This document shows, one piece after another, positions 1 through 11,738 of a DNA stretch of 64,000 nucleotides; the first letter of the stretch is position 1, and each line of letters begins with the position of its first letter. A program made the translations under genes and the position numbers. The notes beneath the pieces were generated by a model. It had not been told where the DNA came from and searched no databases. It saw only the letters and a list, made by a program, of their open reading frames with translations. The stretch is from Zelopaecilomyces penicillatus (lineage: Eukaryota > Ascomycota > Sordariomycetes > Hypocreales > Pseudodiploosporaceae), in NCBI GenBank assembly GCA_005765155.1, contig VCCP01000001.1, forward strand, positions 310,001 to 374,000. The letters run 5' to 3'.

Positions 1-2612
1 TGGCTCCGTGGCATAGGTACAAGTCTTTTTGCTCACACAATCGTCTTGCTGGCGAGCGCACCTCAAATGCAGCGACTTGAACTTATAGCCATCTGTCCAC
101 AGCTTTCGACACGTACTTCTGCTCGTGTAGCCGTAACCAAACCATTTGCCACCGCAACCTGGGTTTTCCCAGTAGCTGAGCTGAATCTGTCCTCCTGGGC
201 AGAGACCCTCAGCGTCGGTGGTAATCGAGCCGGCTTGGCAGTCAGTGTTGATGCAAATACCATCGCTGCCGTCCTCAACTCGAACGTCGTTGTACACGGC
301 ACCGGAACAGTCTGTGCGATACAGAGTTTTGAGGCGGAAAGCGATGGGAACGCCAACACAGTAGTGGTAGCCTTCCCAGAGACCAGTGCAGCCTATAAAT
401 TGGGATGAGTACAGTATGACACGGAGAGAAGTGCTGGAATATGAATATGGGAGAGAGGCTTACCTGTCTTAACGGCTGGATTCCACTTGTAGCTAAACTG
501 TGAGTTAGAGACCGCTTGCAAAAATTGGCCGTGTAGTAGCTAGCAGTGTCGACTTACAAATCGGCAAGGCTGATGGGATAATTTGCGTCTACAATGCCCT
601 GACATGTGTCTTTAGCAACGGCCTTGTAGAATTTACTACACGTCTTGATGATGCCAGCTTGGGTTGGCGATGGACCTGATGACGAGGTAGTTGATGCTTT
701 GGTAGTGGTTGTGCTGGTGGGCGATATCGTCGATCCTGTAGTGGTTGTTCCTACACAATAACACACAAACGATTGTATTAGCTCTTCCCTTGGAGAACAC
801 AAAAACCCATAGGAAAGTAGTAAACAGTCTCACCAGCAGCATCTTTATTGACGCAGTAGCTGTACCCAAAAGCAAGTCTGCAGTCTTTGGGGTCCAGACT
901 AGGGTTCCATTTGAGAAGATTATCGAACAGCACATGGTGCTTGACGGTGACAGACGTACACCGATTTACCAAGTCTAGATTAGGTATCATTCCATATTCC
1001 TTGATTGACAACGAGAAGTCTTTATAGTTGGCGTATACAGCACATCCTGCATGCGTGCCAGGAGCGTGTGGCAGCGTCGTTGGCACAGGCAGCTCAAAAG
1101 ACACCGTTGGCCGCGTAAAGATTGTCGATGGTTCTTGTTTCGGATAGCCAGGGTAAGTAGTTATGTCCCCCACTGGCTTGACGCAGTAGGATGTGCCTAG
1201 TTGAAGTTTTGTACATCCCGCATCTAGATCTGGGTTGAGGAATAAGAATCCATCGAGACTGATGCCGTTGTCGTTGGCAAGTTTGACACAGTAGTCAGTG
1301 GCAACGATCTTGACGAATATACGTTAGAACTGTCATGTTCAATTTGCCCAAATTTCCCGCCTCAGGGAGTTCTTACTGCGTGCCATGCGCCACATCGCCG
1401 ATTCGAGTTTGGTGCTGCGTTCGTTGGTGCTGGAGTTGCGGTAGGAACTACTGTGGTAGTCGGACTGGTTGCACCACCTACGGGGCTATTAAGAAGTCAG
1501 TATAAGACTCTAAAGGGATCGAAGTACTTAAAGAAAGGAGCATCTAAACCAACTCACCCAACACAAACATAAGTATACCGCCATCTCTGTGCGTTGATAC
1601 ACTGATAATCGAAATTGGGATTCCACGAAACGAGCTGCGCTCTCGTGACGCCGTATCTTTCCTGAAGGTCCGCACAAGTCTCTCCCATATACATGAAATG
1701 CGTTTTGCACGTGTAAGGGAGACATATGGATGTCCCAGGGGCGTGCAGCTGACACGGCATCATGAGGTTGTTTTGGTCAATCAGGCCAAAGGTCGAGACG
1801 TTTCTTTTCTGGGAGATTAAGTCACATGTGTCCCCTTCCGCAATTGTATATGGTGTTGGGCAAGGCCGGGTAGGAGCAGGCTTCGTTGTCGTCGTGGCTG
1901 TTGAGCTGTACGGTGATGCGTATTGGGCAGGGACTGTATAGTCGTATCCGGTTGCTTTGCAGCTCGCCGTCATGGATTTGAAGTCCTGCTCAACGCTCTC
2001 ATCGTACGCAACAGCGTGCTCTATTTGGACCTTGATTGGGCCAAGGATGCAGTCCTCACAATCGTGATTGACAGACTCATCTTCACGCCATTCCACAAGG
2101 GCAACATCGCAGAATTTTCCCGTGACCTTGTCCTTATAGCAGGACGAAGTGTAGGCAAAAAGAAGTATATCCGCTATATATGTCGATGGGAATGCATATC
2201 CATCGTGTTTCATCTTGTCATTTGGCCCACAGACCTGCTTAATCTTATTGCGTAGATCAACAAGACTGGCTTTGCAGGTGTCGCCACAAACAGCGTTGAC
2301 TTCTTGGTCGCTCATAACTTCAGCCACCACTCCGCCAACGTCACTGCAGATTTAAATTTAGCATTTTATCAATACCCGTGTGTGGATAAATACCCAACTG
2401 AAACTGAATGGAAGCAAGGGAATAGAAAAGTCTTACAACTCTGGCATTTTATCATAAAGAACTTGTGAGCACTGGACCGTGGTGTTGAGAACCTGAACGC
2501 AGGCTGCACTCAGGCCCGTGGTGTCGTAGTTGACAGGCCGATCTGGAAATCGCTGGCAAGACACCAAAGTCATGCTGGCGAGACCCAGGAAAAAGCCAAG
2601 TCGAGATGCCAT
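1..2612 (-). CDS. Multi-LysM secreted chitin-binding protein, 3' end cut by window edge
   Basis: Exons on the minus strand are 2612-2437, 2343-1558, 1485-1377, 1308-834, 750-558, 492-464 and 392-1. All junctions are GT-AG and the phases join into one open frame of 720 codons reaching base 1, so the C-terminus lies outside. The start at 2612 is followed by a short hydrophobic signal peptide (MASRLGFFLGLASM). A cysteine-rich N-terminal region comes next, then a Thr/Pro linker and LysM-like modules recognisable by YTIAEGDTCDLI, GETCADLQERYGV with LVSWNPNF, GFLFLNPDLDAGC, and DFYKWNPAV. A Cys-rich tail with WENPGCGGKW follows. LysM modules bind chitin and chitooligosaccharides outside the cell; in fungi they shield hyphae or dampen host recognition. 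It is divergently paired with the chitinase at 3663, an arrangement known in filamentous fungi. Family assignment is firm; the biological role is inferred. Confidence 0.88.
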
Positions 2613-3662
2613 GGTCGAGGTGAAGGCACAGAATAATCGACACAGCTGCTAATGAGAAAGACTCGCACGCTGAAGATGGGATTCAGAACTGCGGTTTCTT
2701 AGTAAAAGTAAGTGCTCTCACATTGCCGTAAGTAGATGATATGCAGCATCGTCTATATTTGTCACATTCTTCAACAAAGTGCGCCGAAGGGGGGGCGGCA
2801 ACGGGAGCGGCAAGAGAAGCAAGCAAGCATGCATGGAATACCACCAGTCATACTCGCATGGTTGGGCCACCTTTAATACGCCGCTACGCTCCACCTGCTA
2901 ATTCGGCAACACTCTCAGTTCGTCCGAGATTACATGGTGGAGAACTAGGTGCAGGAAACTCGGGTAAGTCATGAGGCTCTGCGGAGTGAAATGGACGGCC
3001 ACTAGCCTGGCAAACTTCAAATGCACTCCGTACTGATCCGCCAGCTATTTTAGTTTTGCATCAAGGGTCTGGAAGCGCCTTCGGAAACAATTTCCTGCTA
3101 AAGGGATTGTGGGTTTGTCGACGAAATAGGAAGTGGTCCCTGTTGTGGGGGGACCCTTTTCCGTCCATGCGGCACCACTATGTAGGCCGGCGGCGAACGA
3201 GCTAACAACCAACAGCATATAATGCTTGCACGCAGAACATCGTTGACGATTTTGTTGTTGGTCAGACTCGTTTTTCTTTTTGTCGGTTTTGCTGCAGAAA
3301 ACCACAGGAGAATCCTACTTGGAGAAACGGCTCATCCGAATTGACATATAGCCGAATAGGCATATCAGCCGGTTTCCACAGTTCAGCTTGCGATATTTTC
3401 TTGCCACCGGCGGTTATTTGCACAGGCCAATGGCGATATCCGGCGAGGCAAATTGATGACCCATTTGGAAAATGGATCAGCAGCGACTAGCATCGAGAAT
3501 ACCATCTAGACTCGTTCTCGTATTTCTATTTGTCCGTCTCTTATATCAGTTTCTTTACCGTCGTAATGATGGTTCTTTCCCAATCCCCCTAAGCATTCGG
3601 ACGCCCTCTTGGTCTATCATTCTTTTTTTTCTCTGTTTTTGTATACTTACGGCCCTCCTCCG
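2613..3662. promoter_or_regulatory. Divergent intergenic region between LysM and chitinase genes
   Basis: About 1.05 kb separates the two divergent start codons and must hold both promoters. A CCAAT-type box is visible near 3426-3432 (ggccaatgg), upstream of the chitinase. Pyrimidine-rich sequence near 3505-3650 looks like a chitinase leader. No convincing coding frame was found. Co-regulation of the two genes is inferred from layout only. Confidence 0.5.
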
Positions 3663-6600
3663 ATGGTTCATTCGTTAAGCAAAAGCCTGGTTCTATACCT
3701 CGGCGTCATTCTTGCCATTCTATGTTGGATTTCCACACTCGTTACCCCCACGAGCAGCCATGGTCAAAATTACGACGTGTTGAAAAGGGCATCCAGCACA
3801 TTTCCCAGAGCTGGCTTGCCTCTTTTCTCACGAAACGCATCGGCCGGCAATGATTCAGATGCATTTGATTTTGTTGTTGCTGATGATCCCTACGCTTGCT
3901 CAGCCAATAAGCCTTGCTCTAACCATGCTTGCTGTGGTCCAAGTGGAATTTGTGGCTATGGTACGTTGGAACCATGACACCTAAACCTCCAGGATGCTGA
4001 TTGCTTCTCAGGACCCCATTACTGCGGTAAAGGCTGCCAGTCCAATTGCAATGCGAATGCTGAGTGCGGCAAATTTGCTGCAAAACCTGGAACGGAATGC
4101 CCATTGAATGTCTGGTAAGCTTTCCGGCTATTTATTGAGTATGCAGTTCGAGTCTCACACTAATTACCATGCGTAGCTGTTCTGAGTTTGGCTTTTGTGG
4201 CACTGCGGAAGAGTTTTGTGGTTCTAAATGCCAAAGCAACTGCATATTGCACCCCAAGCCTCCCGTACATGAAAAGGGAGACGTTTTGAAGAGAGGTAAC
4301 ACGCCTAAAATATACTAGATTGAACCAACGTACTAACTCCAAACAGTCATTGGCTATTACGAAGGATGGAACGCACGATCAAAGTGCCACCCAACTTTGC
4401 CACAGGACTTACCCTGTAAGTAAATATCTTCTCATCGTCGCATCCGGTCAGCAGATTCTAATACGAACAGTGTCTGCGCTCACCCATATCAACTTTGCAT
4501 TTGCCTTTGTGGATCCCAAGACGTTTGATCTGGTGCCTATGCCAGATGGAAAAACTTCCCCGACTTTGTTTGCTGAAACGGCGGCACTCAAGTCTCAAAA
4601 CCCGAATCTCAAAGTCTTCATCAGCGTTGGAGATTGGACGTTCTCGGACAATGGGACTGCTACACAGCCGCTGCTAGGAGAAATTTCAGCCAGTGCATCT
4701 AAGCGGCGTATCTTTGCAGACAAGATTGTTCGATTTCTTTACATTCATGGCTTTGATGGCCTTGACCTTGACTGGTATGTAAATAGTGTGCCTTGCGTCA
4801 GAAAACTTGAAGAAAAACTACTAATGATCTTGTGTTCAGGGAATACCCTGGTGCTCCTGACCGCGGAGGTAAAGTTGAAGACACTGCAAACATGGTCAAG
4901 CTCTTTGCCGATATTCGTGAGGCCTTCACCAATTCGGGCAGTGACTACGAACTTACTTTTACCGTCCCTGCATCTTTTTGGTACCTACGTTGGTTTGACA
5001 TGCCTGGCTTGCTCAAGTACGCCGACTGGACCAACTTGATGAGCTATGACATCCATGGCCTTTGGGACAAACACAACGAGATGTAAGTAATAAATGGTTC
5101 ATCAAACTTTTACATCCACTGACCATGCCACAGAGGAAATATTGTACAACCTCACACCAACTTGACGGAGATCCAGAGCGCAGCAGAGCTTCTCTGGAGA
5201 GTTGGCGTGCCTCCTAGCAAGGTTGCTCTAGGGCTCGGCTTCTATGGGAGAAGCTTTACTCTTACAGACTCGGCTTGCAACACCCCGGGCTGCCGATTCC
5301 GGGATGCCTCCCGGCCCGGTGTCTGCACCAACACTGCTGGGTTTCTTGCCTACTATGAGATCCAGGACATTTTGACCAAGAACAAAGACATCCGTGTTCA
5401 ACACGATAAAGATGCCGCTGTCAAGTACTTCTCATGGGATAAAGACCAATGGATCTCATTCGACGACAAAACAACCTTTGCGCAGAAGGTGGCGTGGGCC
5501 AATGACGTGGGGATGTCTGGCGTGCTCTTATGGGCTTCTGACCTCGATGATTACACTTTCTCGGCACATTCTGGCTTGATTGGAAAGACCATCAAACCAA
5601 ACAATGAGTTGGACCTCAATGATCCTCTCAAACTAGGGGAAAAGGGACTATCTCAGGTTATCGGCATGGCAACCCCAGAGTTCCACAAAGACTGCTTTCG
5701 GTTCTAGGGTTGCGTTAAACCAGACATTGTAGGATGCGGAAATGGTTACACCATGGTTGGGGATGACAAAAGCGATTGTCCCAAGGGCTATGTCAAGCCA
5801 ATTTGCTGCAAGTTCAATCAGGCTCCAAAGACCTGTACCTGGCGGGGAGGAGGTGCTGATTGCAACGGGCAGTGCCACAAGGGCGAGGTAACTCTGTTTG
5901 CATCCAAATACGGAGGTGGCCCGAAGTCACAGTCGGGGACAAAGAAATGCAATCGAGGCAAAAAGTTCTTTTGCTGCGAGGATCAACGTTTCACAGAGTT
6001 GACTGCTACCTGCGCGTGGACAAAATGGTGAGTTTGAGTAATGAACAGAGAAGATCATTCACGGGCTGATAACTAACATATTCCAGCGGCGTCAAGAAGT
6101 GTAAAGATGATGAGTGGAATGTCGCTTCCGCTCACAGCTTAGGAGACAAATGCAGTGTTTTCAGCGGATACGGCCAACAATACTGTTGCAAGAGCCAAAC
6201 CCCTCCACTGGAAAACTGCCACTGGGTAGGAAAGGGGGACTGCGCGGACAATACGTGCAGCAACAAGGAGACAACCTTGGCCAGAGAAGAAACTGGAGGG
6301 GATTCCTTCAAAGATTATTGCAATTGTAAGTTATTAGCCCCAAAAAGACTTACATTTGAACCTACATATTGACCATTTCTAAAGGGAGGCGAAAAGTGAC
6401 GCTGTGCTGTACACCAAACCTCAAGGTTCTTGCCCCGGCTACCTGCGATGCACAGCTCTGTAAATCGGATCCCAGTTTTCGATGTGGGATTGATCCTGAT
6501 GCAGACCATTCGGACGACACGAATGAGTGTGATCCCCTCACAGAGTACTGTTCTGATTCCGATGCGATCAGCCAGCGCAAAGATTTGTCTTCTCTCCTTC

Positions 6601-7928
6601 TTCCCCATACAGAGGAACGATCATTGCAAAAGCGAGGCCGAAGAGGGTTTGAACTTGAGTTGGAAACCATCTTAGGGTTTGTAGTCTTACTCCAAATATT
6701 CTCCAGATCCTATCCGGGGAGCACCAGGTTGCACCAGGGGCCAAATGGGCATGTGCCGTCTATACGCGCATATAGGTATATCACACCCCCCCCCCTCCCC
6801 CCTCCTATGACCCCAACGTCTACTTGGGTGCTTTGTATTTTCTTGAACTAGTTTTTTTTACAGACCAAAGGGAGGGTCGTGTGATTCCACAGAGGTTGAA
6901 GATGTGGACGCGAACTTGTTAAATTACTTCGAGCGCCTTGGAGCCGATAATGGCGGTTTCGGCCCCGGATTTGATACCGAACATAACCCAGATATAAGTT
7001 GTGTCTTCACTTTTTTTTTCTCAAGTCTTTCCATTAGAAGTGGGTGGCTTATAATCTGCTTGAGCTTCAATCTGCGAAATTTTGGCAGCATCACAGTTTA
7101 CTTTGCTATATTTCTCTCATCTGTTTACTAATACCCATGATCTCTAATTATATAGCTTCAATATGCCGCCGACTTTTTAAGAACAGTCACTACTGGTGTC
7201 CTACCAGATGACACTAATACTCAAACTATGCGTATTGATGCCAGTTCGCTTGCCTCTCATTGGATTGCAAACGTTGCTCCTAACACATTCCCTCCACCGC
7301 CGGGGAAGAATGCAAGAAACACAAAAAATCCTAGCTCGTACTTCATGGACCAGTTCGGATCAAGTTCCAATCGAGCACCATTGCTTCTGGTCGATCGACC
7401 CACGAACCAAATGAAAGGTCGTGTATTTAAACCAAATACCGCTCCACAGGATGCGAAGCTCTTTACCCGTAATCTTGGTAATTCCATTACTACCGGTACA
7501 AGCGAAAATGCCCTATTGCAACCATTAAGAGAAGTATGTTCTTCTTCCGTTCTTAAACAGCTTGTTAAGATTTGATTTCTGACAATACTCAGGTCATCTC
7601 TGTGTTTCGATATATGCACACACCAGCGGTAACAGCCCGTATCCAAGCGAACCGTCGAGCTTTGCGTATTGCCGCTCAAGACATCTCGGCAACTATACCT
7701 GCTTTGGCGCATATTCACGACCACCTGGTGGAGTTCGACAATAATTGGTACCGCACGCATACCAACAGGGCACGTATCTGGGTTGGGCAGCAGATAGATC
7801 AGATCACGGCGCAATACCACCTCGCAGAACAACGGGGTTTGACCATTGCAAACTCGGCAAGGGTGAAAGCCGCATTGATGAAGCTATGGGAAGATTCCGA
7901 CTGGATTACACCCCTACCGGATATTTGA
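3663..7928 (+). CDS. GH18 chitinase, subgroup C type (killer-toxin-subunit-like), with in-frame TAG
   Basis: Exons: 3663-3960, 4012-4114, 4177-4295, 4347-4415, 4471-4774, 4840-5082, 5134-6027, 6087-6325, 6385-6775, 6864 to about 7002, 7156-7533 and 7593-7928. They give about 1170 residues, within the usual size for this family. An N-terminal hydrophobic segment is followed by two hevein-type chitin-binding segments (CCGPSGICGYG; CCSEFGFCG). The GH18 domain carries the catalytic motif DGLDLDWEYPG, whose Trp codon is split by the intron at 4775-4839, and YDIHGLWD. Cys-rich repeats and a long C-terminal domain as in killer-toxin-subunit-like chitinases follow. A TAG at 5705-5707 interrupts the frame just after the catalytic domain. 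The same frame continues for hundreds of codons beyond, so it is a nonsense change, readthrough, or sits in a 51-bp in-frame intron (5657-5707, weak donor gttatc). The donor near 7002 is also non-canonical. Role: hydrolysis of beta-1,4-linked chitin, probably secreted or wall-associated. Confidence 0.8.
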
Positions 7929-8187
7929 TACTCTTACACGTAGCGAGGTTGTCGGGAAGTGCCCGTTCAAGTTATATTGTCCGAGCTGGTTTAATCAGCT
8001 CTGTAAAGTAGCTTGATTCCTGCAGATCGATGTTGGCGATAATGTAAATGTGAAACCACTAGATCAGTGCTACCATACTGCTACAACGCATCTATAACAT
8101 GTAATAGCTTGGTCTCTTCCATTTCTAGCCTATCACAAAACCTAGCAAAGCACACAATAACCATAAGACCCAATTAGTCCAGTATAG
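7929..8187. other. Convergent intergenic spacer
   Basis: This short spacer lies between the chitinase stop and the stop of the minus-strand paralog A. No coding frame is recognised; it presumably holds both 3' untranslated ends. Confidence 0.4.
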
Positions 8188-8952
8188 CTAAATATGTACC
8201 ATATCCCCGCCGTCTTCCATGCCCCCAGCACTGGGATATATGAGTGGCGGCCTGATATATGATGAGTCGTACTCCTGGTAGCCACGGGATTCCTTAATAC
8301 TCTGTGAATTGTAAATGGAAGGAATACAATCCAATGAGAGATACATCCAGCCAACATAGCGTCTTGTACATCCTTCTATCTCTGAACATCCCTTGGGACC
8401 CATGCCAGCAGCGTCGCACTCAACGTCGATTAGAGCACATGCAACCAGCGGATCTAGGCCCTTACTTCCTTGATTTTGCCAGGCCTCATAACGCGGCAAG
8501 GTATTCAGACACCCTTCATCAACAAAAATGCAATGAGAGAATCGAGGTATGATACAGTTATGATACAGCATAATCCCGGGATGATCTGCTCCGATACCAT
8601 CGCGCTCAACAGAGCGATGCGAAATCCACTCTCTGAAGATCTTTCGAATGTCATTTTTAGAAGCACCTTCAAGTGCTCTATCTTCAATGATAGTGTATCG
8701 AAGATATTGAAGGAGGAGTTCAGCAAGACCATGCTCTTCTAGTTCAGCTTGAATTTGGTTCTTCATAAAAGCCAGATACCGCTCCCAAGTTGCATCATCC
8801 GAGTAGGTACCTCTATAAATTACAAAGCCCCAGGTTTGAAATCCTGTTTTTTGCATTGCCCGGATTATGGCGCCGAGTGTATAGCCATACAGGTTATAAA
8901 CATCTTTGAGTTGCTTGGTCGATTCTAGCGTTGGGTTCCCGTCTGCACTCAT
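8188..8952 (-). CDS. Uncharacterised conserved fungal protein, paralog A
   Basis: An intronless frame of 254 residues. The start at 8952 (MSADGNPTLES) is chosen because the corresponding Met-Ser plus PTLES context begins all four family members here; an in-frame ATG 14 codons upstream is less likely. Shared blocks are TGFQTWGFVIYRGTYSDD, REWISHRSVERDG, PRFSHC with FVDE, VACALIDVECDAAG, GCTRRYVGWMYLSLDCIP, and IRPPLIYPS near the end. There is no signal peptide and no membrane segment, so it is probably cytosolic. I do not recognise a characterised domain. It belongs to a local cluster with copies at 10100-10891, 11739-12530 and 13122-13694. A CACGTG element lies 133 bp upstream of the start. 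Coding status is well supported by conservation between copies; function is unknown. Confidence 0.85.
   Translation of the reverse strand: MSADGNPTLESTKQLKDVYNLYGYTLGAIIRAMQKTGFQTWGFVIYRGTYSDDATWERYLAFMKNQIQAELEEHGLAELLLQYLRYTIIEDRALEGASKNDIRKIFREWISHRSVERDGIGADHPGIMLYHNCIIPRFSHCIFVDEGCLNTLPRYEAWQNQGSKGLDPLVACALIDVECDAAGMGPKGCSEIEGCTRRYVGWMYLSLDCIPSIYNSQSIKESRGYQEYDSSYIRPPLIYPSAGGMEDGGDMVHI
8332..8341 (-). repeat. 10-bp direct repeat inside paralog A, distal copy (mate at 8531-8540)
   Basis: The plus-strand decamer caatgagaga occurs here and again at 8531-8540, 199 bp apart, both inside paralog A (they encode parts of the YLSLD and FSHC segments). The junction of the deletion in the fourth paralog falls at the equivalent sequence (tctcattg), so these two sites mark the likely endpoints of the deletion in that copy. 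Confidence 0.75.
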
Positions 8953-9084
8953 AGTTTCGTCAATTGTTGCATAGGACGGCGAAGGCGAGGGCAAGGTGAA
9001 AGTGATTGATCAGTTGCAAATGCTTGAGGAAGATGATTGTGCTGGTGACAGAGAAGATGTGTGAAGAGGTTATATAATCAATGT

Positions 9085-9090
9085 CACGTG
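9085..9090 (-). promoter_or_regulatory. CACGTG element upstream of paralog A
   Basis: In gene orientation the context is ACACGTGACATTG, 133 bp before the start codon. It corresponds in position to elements upstream of the other three paralogs. CACGTG is the core site of basic helix-loop-helix regulators; the binding protein here is unknown. Confidence 0.55.
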
Positions 9091-9159
9091 TGCCTACACT
9101 GATACCCCTCACTCTTCTCATCGCTCCTCTCTTTGTTAATAATAGCCAAGGCACCAGAT

Positions 9160-10099
9160 GGTGCGTTAGGCTCTCTTTATAAACCGCAAGCGATCATGCC
9201 CGAGTAATATTAATATATAATAATATAATCGAAGTAATTGAGTTGCCTAATTTAAAAAAAAAAAAAACAATTCTATAGTATAAAATGTCTTTGTCTATAT
9301 ACATACCCCCCGGCTTCTTTGAGAAATCTATAGAAAATAGGGATAATTATATTTAAGTACACAATCTCAAATTAATAAGAAGTGTTATCAAGGAATGCTC
9401 TTTTATAATTAGAAAGGAACATATATTGCTTATAATATTACTGGTCAGATGACAAGGACTCCAATAACCAAGCTAATTTATCTAACTTGACAATAAAAGT
9501 AAGTTCATTAAGCAGCCAGTACTATAGCCGAGCATCGGACAAGCGAGATGCTCAAAATTATATAATACTCAATATCAGACCGTTGAGCCAGAGTCGAGGA
9601 ACTTCTGAATAGTTATAGGCGCTCTAGGCGCCTGCTAGCTTGATCACTTAATCCACCCAACCGCTGGAAATCTCATAGGGGTAGCTTGAAGTGTGGGATG
9701 ATTGCTCAAGCCGATTGAACAGAGCGTTATGCATATGCTTAGAGGGAGCATAAGACAAAGGGCTAGCAATTCCAAGACCCCCTAAGACCTTTAATAATTA
9801 CATTATCCAATCCTGACAAGTATTATTTAAATGCCCATTATTTTGTGGATCGTTATATACTAACAAGTATAGTTCCAGAGAAAGCTGATTGAGTACAGCT
9901 AATCAAGCCGGTAGCCTCATCAATAGCTCTTTGGAGAATAAAGCAACTTCTAGCTCAGATAATACTAGAGGTGGGGAGAACACGAGACTTCGCCGCCACG
10001 TTTTTAAGTTATTAATTCCAATAACTATTTAACACTGCGAGACACTAACAGAGAATGGCGGAAAGGGCAGAATGAGTGGTTTACTCATGCTTGTTTATC
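9160..10099. other. AT-rich decayed intergenic stretch, probable transposon debris
   Basis: Between paralogs A and B the sequence becomes strongly AT-rich with homopolymer A runs (near 9254) and ttaatata-type stretches, and carries no long open frame. It includes a hairpin (9617-9633) like one in another degenerate region at 32 kb. I read it as remains of mobile elements that have undergone C-to-T decay; no element family can be named. Confidence 0.5.
9617..9633. repeat. Small inverted repeat AGGCGC-5nt-GCGCCT
   Basis: A perfect 6-bp stem with a 5-nt loop. The same stem with a different loop is found at about 32307-32323 inside another AT-rich relic region, which suggests a shared ancestral element. 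Confidence 0.5.
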
Positions 10100-10891
10100 T
10101 TAAGCAGGCACAATAGTTTCTTCTAGCTGAAAGCTACCATCACTAGGATATATAACCGGTGGTCGAATATATGAAGTATCAAATTCTTCAAATCCATGTG
10201 TACACTCAATACTCTGCAAATTATACATCTCTGGAATAGAATCTAAAGAGACATACATCCAGCCCGTATATCGTCGAGTACATCCTTCAATATCAGGAAA
10301 CCCAGATCGGCCTTGGCCAGCACTGTCACAATTGACATCGATAAGCACACATGCTACCAGTGGTATAGACTCGTTTTCACCAGCAGCTTTCCAAGCTTCG
10401 TAACGGGCTAATGTCGCTAAGCAGGCTTCATCGACATATATGCAGTGTGAAAACCGAGGAACCAGATAGTCTGTGGTGAGCCAAGGATGATCTGCTCCAG
10501 TGCCATCACGTTCAACAGAGCGATTCGCTGTCCATTCCCTGAAGAGTTCTCGAATCTCATCCTTGGATGCACCATTGATAGCCGGGTCTTCGATAACGGT
10601 ATATTTGAGATACTGTGGAAGAAGCCTGATGTAATCTCTCTCTTCCCGTTTTGGACGCCAATCATCGCTCTCAATCAGCGACTGTAGTATTTGTTCCTTC
10701 ATAAAATCCATGTATCTCTTCCACGCGGTTTCATCGGAGTAGACGCCTTTGTAAATTACAAAACCCCATGTATGGAATCCTGTGTCTTGCATGTTTAGGA
10801 TAATAGTAGCAAGAGGCTCTTTCCAGCGGCTGGGCACCTTTGTGTATTGCACAATCGACTCAAGGGTCGGGATGGGTTCTTCTTCGCTCAT
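10100..10891 (-). CDS. Uncharacterised conserved fungal protein, paralog B
   Basis: An intronless frame of 263 residues. The start at 10891 (MSEEEPIPTLES) matches the family start; the longer in-frame extension is hydrophobic and not shared by the other copies. Conserved blocks are TGFHTWGFVIYKGVYSDE, REWTANRSVERDGTGADHPW, PRFSHCIYVDEACL, VACVLIDVNCDSAGQG, GCTRRYTGWMYVSLDSIPE and IRPPVIYPSDG. It is closer to paralog C than to A: it shares the YVDE, LIDVN and RRYTGWMYVSL variants with C. No known domain, signal peptide or membrane helix is recognised. Function is unknown; the local duplication suggests selection for dosage or diversification. Confidence 0.85.
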   Translation of the reverse strand: MSEEEPIPTLESIVQYTKVPSRWKEPLATIILNMQDTGFHTWGFVIYKGVYSDETAWKRYMDFMKEQILQSLIESDDWRPKREERDYIRLLPQYLKYTVIEDPAINGASKDEIRELFREWTANRSVERDGTGADHPWLTTDYLVPRFSHCIYVDEACLATLARYEAWKAAGENESIPLVACVLIDVNCDSAGQGRSGFPDIEGCTRRYTGWMYVSLDSIPEMYNLQSIECTHGFEEFDTSYIRPPVIYPSDGSFQLEETIVPA

Positions 10892-11738
10892 GGCTGCTGG
10901 TGGCTCTGTAGAAAAAAGAAAAAAAGAAAAAGAGGAAATGGTGAGGGATATTATGTTGAAAACGGGGAAATTCACGTTACTCATGGTCGAGTAGTTTTTT
11001 ACAAGATGCGTCACGTGTTCATTGCATGTTCTAACTCTTCCGCTCTAGGAATGGATTAAACACTCAAGATTCTCAATATAAGACTCAGCATAACTAGAGA
11101 AAGTCATTTTCATCTTTCTCTGAGTAAAGGAAAAGATAAGTGATGAGACATGGGGGCCGAACGTAAGTGTATTCGGAACCATGATCAACTACTACAGGCC
11201 GGCCACTGCCCTGTGTAGCAGCGGTAACAGCACTGCCTGAATTTCTGGCCGTCATCAGCACGCCACTGAAGGCTCAGAAACACGACCTCGAGGGTGATGC
11301 GATCGATGCACGCGCACAGAAAACATGCCTGGTCATGCTATATGAATACAATGGTAGCCTGTGACTGCGTACCGATGATGCTGCCACGCGTAATACCTAT
11401 ATATGCAATTGCCTGCCTGTTCTGTTCCTCACTTTGCGCGTTAAGGTTCCAGCCGATCGACGGTTAGCCCAAACTCGGCACGACTATTTTATTTGGGAAT
11501 CCTGGATTCCAGGGACTTCAACGATCAAAATATATTACACTAGGTACTGAGTATGATGCATTGCTTGATATGGATGCATACTGAACATTCAGCGGTGTAT
11601 GCAAGCGCGATGACTGTAATGTTGTCTTGATCCAAACCATGTTAATAAGTTAGTTATTAATACCACTGACTATTCTACACTGCAAGACTGGAAAGAAAAA
11701 TGACAGAAAGGGCAAAGTTAGTAGTACATCTAATTATA
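10892..11738. other. Intergenic region between paralogs B and C
   Basis: It contains the promoter of paralog B (CACGTG at 11012) and the 3' end of paralog C. No coding frame is recognised. Confidence 0.45.
11012..11017 (-). promoter_or_regulatory. CACGTG element upstream of paralog B
   Basis: In gene orientation the context is ACACGTGACGCAT, 121 bp before the start codon. The 13-base block is identical to that upstream of paralog C. Confidence 0.65.

Noticed and set aside
3663..7928. Reading the C-terminal killer-toxin-like part as a toxin gene
   Set aside because: The frame belongs to a single chitinase model of normal family length; the name reflects similarity to a chitinase-like toxin subunit only.
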